Shown here: one piece after another, positions 7,401-7,935 of the stretch | Layout of the letters: every line of letters begins with the position of its first letter | How positions within the stretch are numbered: the first letter of the stretch is position 1 | Assembly: GCA_003158415.1 (NCBI GenBank) | Contig: PMJA01000326.1 | Coordinates: forward strand, 1,953 to 9,887 | DNA: 7,935 nucleotides | Source of the DNA: Methylobacter sp. | GTDB taxonomy: Bacteria > Pseudomonadota > Gammaproteobacteria > Methylococcales > Methylomonadaceae | Direction of reading: 5' to 3' | The notes under the pieces: generated by a model | Told to the model about the DNA's origin: nothing | What the model saw: the letters and a program-made list of their open reading frames with translations, nothing else | Database searches by the model: none | Position numbers and translations under genes: made by a program

Positions 7401-7935
7401 GATCGTCTTCCTATTGGGGCAAGGCAATAACCGTGCCCATGCCAGCGAGTTGGTTCGGCGCTATCGAGCAACCGGGGTAGCAACAACATTTGCCAAGGTA
7501 AACCGATTGTGGGAACAAGTGCTCACCAAGGTACAGGTGAAAACACCGGATCGGAAGCTTGACCTGATGTTGAACCGCTGGATGCTATATCAAACCCTGA
7601 GTTGCCGACTATGGGCTAGGGCCGCTTTCTATCAGGCGGGGGGAGCCTTTGGCTTTCGCGATCAGCTTCAGGACAGCATGGCTCTGGCAGTTGCCCGACC
7701 TGATCTGACCCGCGCTCACCTCCTTCGTGCCGCATCGCGCCAGTTTGTTGAGGGTGACGTGCAACATTGGTGGCATCCGCCGTCCGGCCGTGGCGTGCGT
7801 ACCCATTTTTCCGACGACCGTGTCTGGCTACCTTATGTGGCCGCTCACTATATCAAGGTGAGTGGCGATGTGGGCGTACTCAATGAAGAAGTACCGTTTC
7901 TGGAGGGCCCCGCGCTGAGGCCGGAACAGGATGAC
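298..7935 (+). CDS. ndvB: Cyclic beta-1,2-glucan synthase (NdvB/ChvB/Cgs family), 3' end beyond the window
   Basis: This multi-domain inner-membrane enzyme makes cyclic beta-1,2-glucan from UDP-glucose. The frame is open for 2546 codons to the window edge, against about 2800-2900 residues in full-length relatives, so only the C-terminal end is missing. Modules seen in order: soluble N-terminal region with AEWLLDNFHVIEEQI (87-101) and PGSMRVLL; membrane segments near 405-459; GT84 core with DADT (624-627), SHDLFE (737-742) and RxxRW (770-774); membrane segments near 812-977; glycoamylase-like/GH189 domain with STVDSGNLAGH (1101-1111), SWSGSMFEY (1409-1417) and AHHQGMS (1551-1557); GH94 region with GAFGFRDQLQD (2449-2459) and HWWH (2490-2493). 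All motifs share one frame, so no frameshift is evident. ATG 298 has a GAG nine bases upstream; ATG 277 would add seven residues. No export gene (ndvA) is visible. The family assignment is very secure; the exact start is not. Confidence 0.96.
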   Translation, partial: MAKRREQRKYVRADQPGGEENPIRSEVFSTERLEQHAVSLAQAQKVSNRKEGRKLVPRVRENCRVLLDVYESVAKAVREQRAITPAAEWLLDNFHVIEEQINDIHVDLPESFYQGLPKLTEGVLAGYPRVYGITWALVAHTDSRFDPELLTHFVRAYQNVEPLTISELWAIPGSMRVLLVENLRRMAVRILSSQNGRQLADKFVDHIEQIAAQIDKPNSPLPEGVLPDISLRQAYAVQILQRLHDPHPGAVLSLDFLNDWLIEQGVSLDEIVHREHADQIADNQTVRNIIISMRAISAFEWPPFVEDASLMDACLRAHDGYGKMDFLTRDRYRHAIEDLAKRSSHSELAIARRVIDKVQRVSEPLTNGRQQEPGYYLIGAGRYAFEREVDYRPTFKRRLLRGYVAYAGLAYIGSIGLLTLLLLAIPLSASLVAGVDGFALFLLALFFVFPASDIAVGLLNRLIIARLPPRYLPRLDLKGDVPETLSTFVAVPTMFVSEAGVKEQIDQMEIRYLSNPGGQVRFALLSDWCDAELETMSNDERLLTIATNGVTALNAKYGEQRFFVFHRKRLWNPCEGKWMGWERKRGKLLEFNRLLRGAADTSFLPIDGQPAVAPVGVCYVVTLDADTKLPLGVISQLVGVAAHPLNQPVFDSRSQCVVDGYGILQPRVTPTLPHRQEHSMFHRIFAGASGTDTYASSVSELYQDLFALGTYSGKGLYHVDTFEAALSGRVPDNTQLSHDLFESVFARCALVNDIEFFEDFPSHTEVAASREHRWTRGDWQLLPWILGPRGKGMPIIGRWKMLDNLRRSLSTPGALFALVATWAIPNAPQSILMGFVLTALAFPAILTIMSEFTLPRRGTSLSTHLRSAGENVLWAIANSLVALILLGQHAWLMMDAISRTLVRLLITRRQLLNWVTALQAKTLADHGMTKLILSLGRSFTLVIGAGAVVLFFNSSGIKVAAPFLLVWLLAPIAARALSLPPGLDRAESLQPQDTVQLRLIGRRIWRFFTTFVTPDEHYLPPDNFQEDPQPVIAHRSSPTNFGLYLLSVVAARDFGWLGLMDTVDRLDSTLTTLSGLPRLHGHFYNWYDTRDLHLLEPRYISTVDSGNLAGHLLTLAQACREMLRRPLTLANALTGLADTHHLFMNALANITDDRRTFTITLKELQQKGINLGELLGCHPADPDGWSHLWRELPLYADTLQDMARAYAAERGDTGDSEVLAWATLMHDDILSHARDVDSLMPWIHFTGRFGACAKSDVQPPHSAVFGKRLIMETPLSDLSNCYTLGLVDLEVLPEGYPLPGDVEALAKLLRQAREQSVTLTTRLESMAARLDTLFHEMDFRFLYDSKCQLFSLGYRINEGTLDPSYYDLLASEARLSSFVAIAKREVPSKHWFHLGRRVTRAAHGTVLLSWSGSMFEYLMPSLITYTPRYSLLDQTCRLIVKRQIEYGKECDMPWGVSESAFNSRDLFFTYQYAAFGVPSLGMKRGLGEDRVIAPYATALAAMYLPHAAVENFKRLEKEGALGRFGFYEALDFTPIRLAEGQRFAIVRCYMAHHQGMSLVAIANVVHDGEMRHRFHCAPLIQSVDLLLQERIPSGADTSCVPLLQTLAYVNESLQPPVRRVLSPMSSMPSAHLLSNGRYAVMITAAGSGYSLWRNLAVTRWREDVTRDAWGIYIYLRDVVSGQVWSAGYQPTVVAPDHYEVIFAEDRVRITRTDGSIVSALEIVISPEDDAEIRRLSLTNNGSRDREIEITSYAEIVLAPFSADIAHPAFSNLFVKTEYLPQSRGLIAQRRQRDAADPAIWVAHVLDDGPRTDDGHQYETDRARFVGRGKTLREPITVIDGRPLTNTVGAVLDPIFSLRTRVRIAAGATEHVTFTTLVAASRQSVEDLADKYHSVATFDRVSALAWTQAHVQLHYLRTKPDEAQLFQDLANRLIYSDSWLRPSSKLMQLNTLNVTGLWGHGISGDRPIVLLRVTEPEDRVIVEQLLHAHEYWGMKGLAVDLVIFNERELSYVDDLQSLLESMVRESQALSAHQDHIDHGAIFIIRADQISAEDRRLLQTAARAVLVSSRGTLAEQLLRHPRPTAAFVASKALPAPGADSPKLTVPPLEFFNGLGGFSDNGREYVIVLDNGQWTPSPWINVIANAEFGFMVSESGSGCTWCGNSRENQLTPWSNDPVSDPSGEVFYLRDDETNELWSPTALPIRVDNASYMIRHGQGYSRFEHASHGIHSELLQFVSPDDPVKISSLTLTNVSGRARRLTVAAYVEWVLGTSRTVTAPHIITELDPETGALFAVNPWAVEFCHRIAFADLAGQQSGWTCNRAEFIGRNGNLDAPAGLLRSKALKNRVGAGLDPCAALETVIELEPNGRVEIVFLLGQGNNRAHASELVRRYRATGVATTFAKVNRLWEQVLTKVQVKTPDRKLDLMLNRWMLYQTLSCRLWARAAFYQAGGAFGFRDQLQDSMALAVARPDLTRAHLLRAASRQFVEGDVQHWWHPPSGRGVRTHFSDDRVWLPYVAAHYIKVSGDVGVLNEEVPFLEGPALRPEQDD
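1501..3230 (+). other. Membrane-embedded GT84 glycosyltransferase core
   Basis: This module would transfer glucose from UDP-glucose to the growing beta-1,2 chain at the cytosolic face. Two hydrophobic segments (residues about 405-432 and 437-459) come first. The GT-A type catalytic domain follows, with aspartates in SDWCD (526-530), the block WMGWERKRGK (578-587), the metal/UDP-binding DAD (624-626), a GYGILQPRV block, YSGKGLYHVD (711-720), SHD (737-739) and R-E-H-R-W (770-774) leading into GDWQL. About five more hydrophobic segments follow: 812-826, 830-852, 872-895, 939-957 and 959-977. The D, DxD, xD and (Q/R)xxRW layout is that of processive membrane glycosyltransferases. The segment boundaries are eye estimates. 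Confidence 0.85.
3385..4990 (+). other. Glycoamylase-like cyclisation domain (GH189 type)
   Basis: In this family the central domain closes the linear glucan into a ring by transglycosylation; this is established for related enzymes and inferred here. Conserved blocks in order: HRSSPTN (1034-1040), GHFYNWYDT (1081-1089), STVDSGNLAGH (1101-1111), FLYDSK followed by SLGYR (near 1342-1355), DPSYYDLLASEAR (1362-1374), SWSGSMFEY (1409-1417), MPWGVSESAF (1452-1461), the tract from YQYAAFG to LGEDRV, RFGFYEALDF (1523-1532) and AHHQGMS (1551-1557). Glutamates E1372, E1416, E1458 and E1528 all sit in strongly conserved motifs and are the obvious catalytic candidates. The domain looks complete and undamaged. 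Confidence 0.85.
5155..7935 (+). other. GH94 (former GT36) phosphorylase-like region, C-terminus cut by the window
   Basis: In this family the C-terminal part is a beta-1,2-glucan phosphorylase-like module that shortens the linear chain and so sets ring size. Two related beta-sandwich segments are seen. The first starts at LLSNGRYAVM (1632-1641) and has SGYSLW (1647-1652). The second starts at FFNGLGGFSDNGREY (2108-2122) and has SGSG (2152-2155) and TPWSNDP (2168-2174). Between them is a stretch with GLWGHGISGD (1955-1964) and HEYWGMKGLAVDLVI (from 1988). The (alpha/alpha)6 catalytic part begins with GAFGFRDQLQD (2449-2459), QHWWHPP (2489-2495) and GRGVRTHFSDD (2497-2507). The catalytic aspartate of GH94 enzymes lies further downstream (the DWND-type motif), so activity cannot be judged from this window. 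Confidence 0.85.

Overview
The window is dominated by one very long plus-strand gene. It reads in a single frame from an ATG at 298 (or 277) to the last base, giving at least 2546 codons with no internal stop, and it continues past the window. Conserved motifs identify it as a cyclic beta-1,2-glucan synthase (NdvB/ChvB/Cgs family). This is a giant inner-membrane enzyme that builds a beta-1,2-linked glucose chain from UDP-glucose and closes it into a ring.

Layout: 1-276 is an AT-rich non-coding leader holding one striking near-perfect hairpin at 157-190. From 298 the protein runs as follows: an N-terminal soluble region (about residues 1-400); two membrane segments; a cytosolic family 84 glycosyltransferase core with DAD and RxxRW motifs (about 525-780); a further cluster of about five membrane segments (about 812-977); a glycoamylase-like cyclisation domain, now classed as GH189 (about 1030-1560); and a GH94 (former GT36) phosphorylase-like region (about 1620 to the end). 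The GH94 catalytic barrel is cut by the window edge. Full-length relatives are about 2800-2900 residues, so roughly 250-350 residues should lie downstream.

How the modules work together, from knowledge of the family: the glycosyltransferase polymerises glucose, the GH94 module trims the chain by phosphorolysis and so sets its length, and the middle domain cyclises it by transglycosylation. Export normally needs a separate ABC transporter (NdvA/ChvA), which is not seen here. The product is a periplasmic or secreted osmoregulated glucan that matters for hypo-osmotic adaptation and, in several bacteria, for host interaction.

Organism: the family and overall sequence style point to a proteobacterium. 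The moderate base composition and the AT-rich upstream DNA do not look like a high-GC rhizobium, and a beta- or gammaproteobacterium is the better guess, but the window cannot settle it. No RNA gene, mobile element, CRISPR array or second convincing gene was found. The short open frames on the minus strand are shadows of the long gene. I see no previously undescribed system here; the most noteworthy unexplained element is the leader hairpin.
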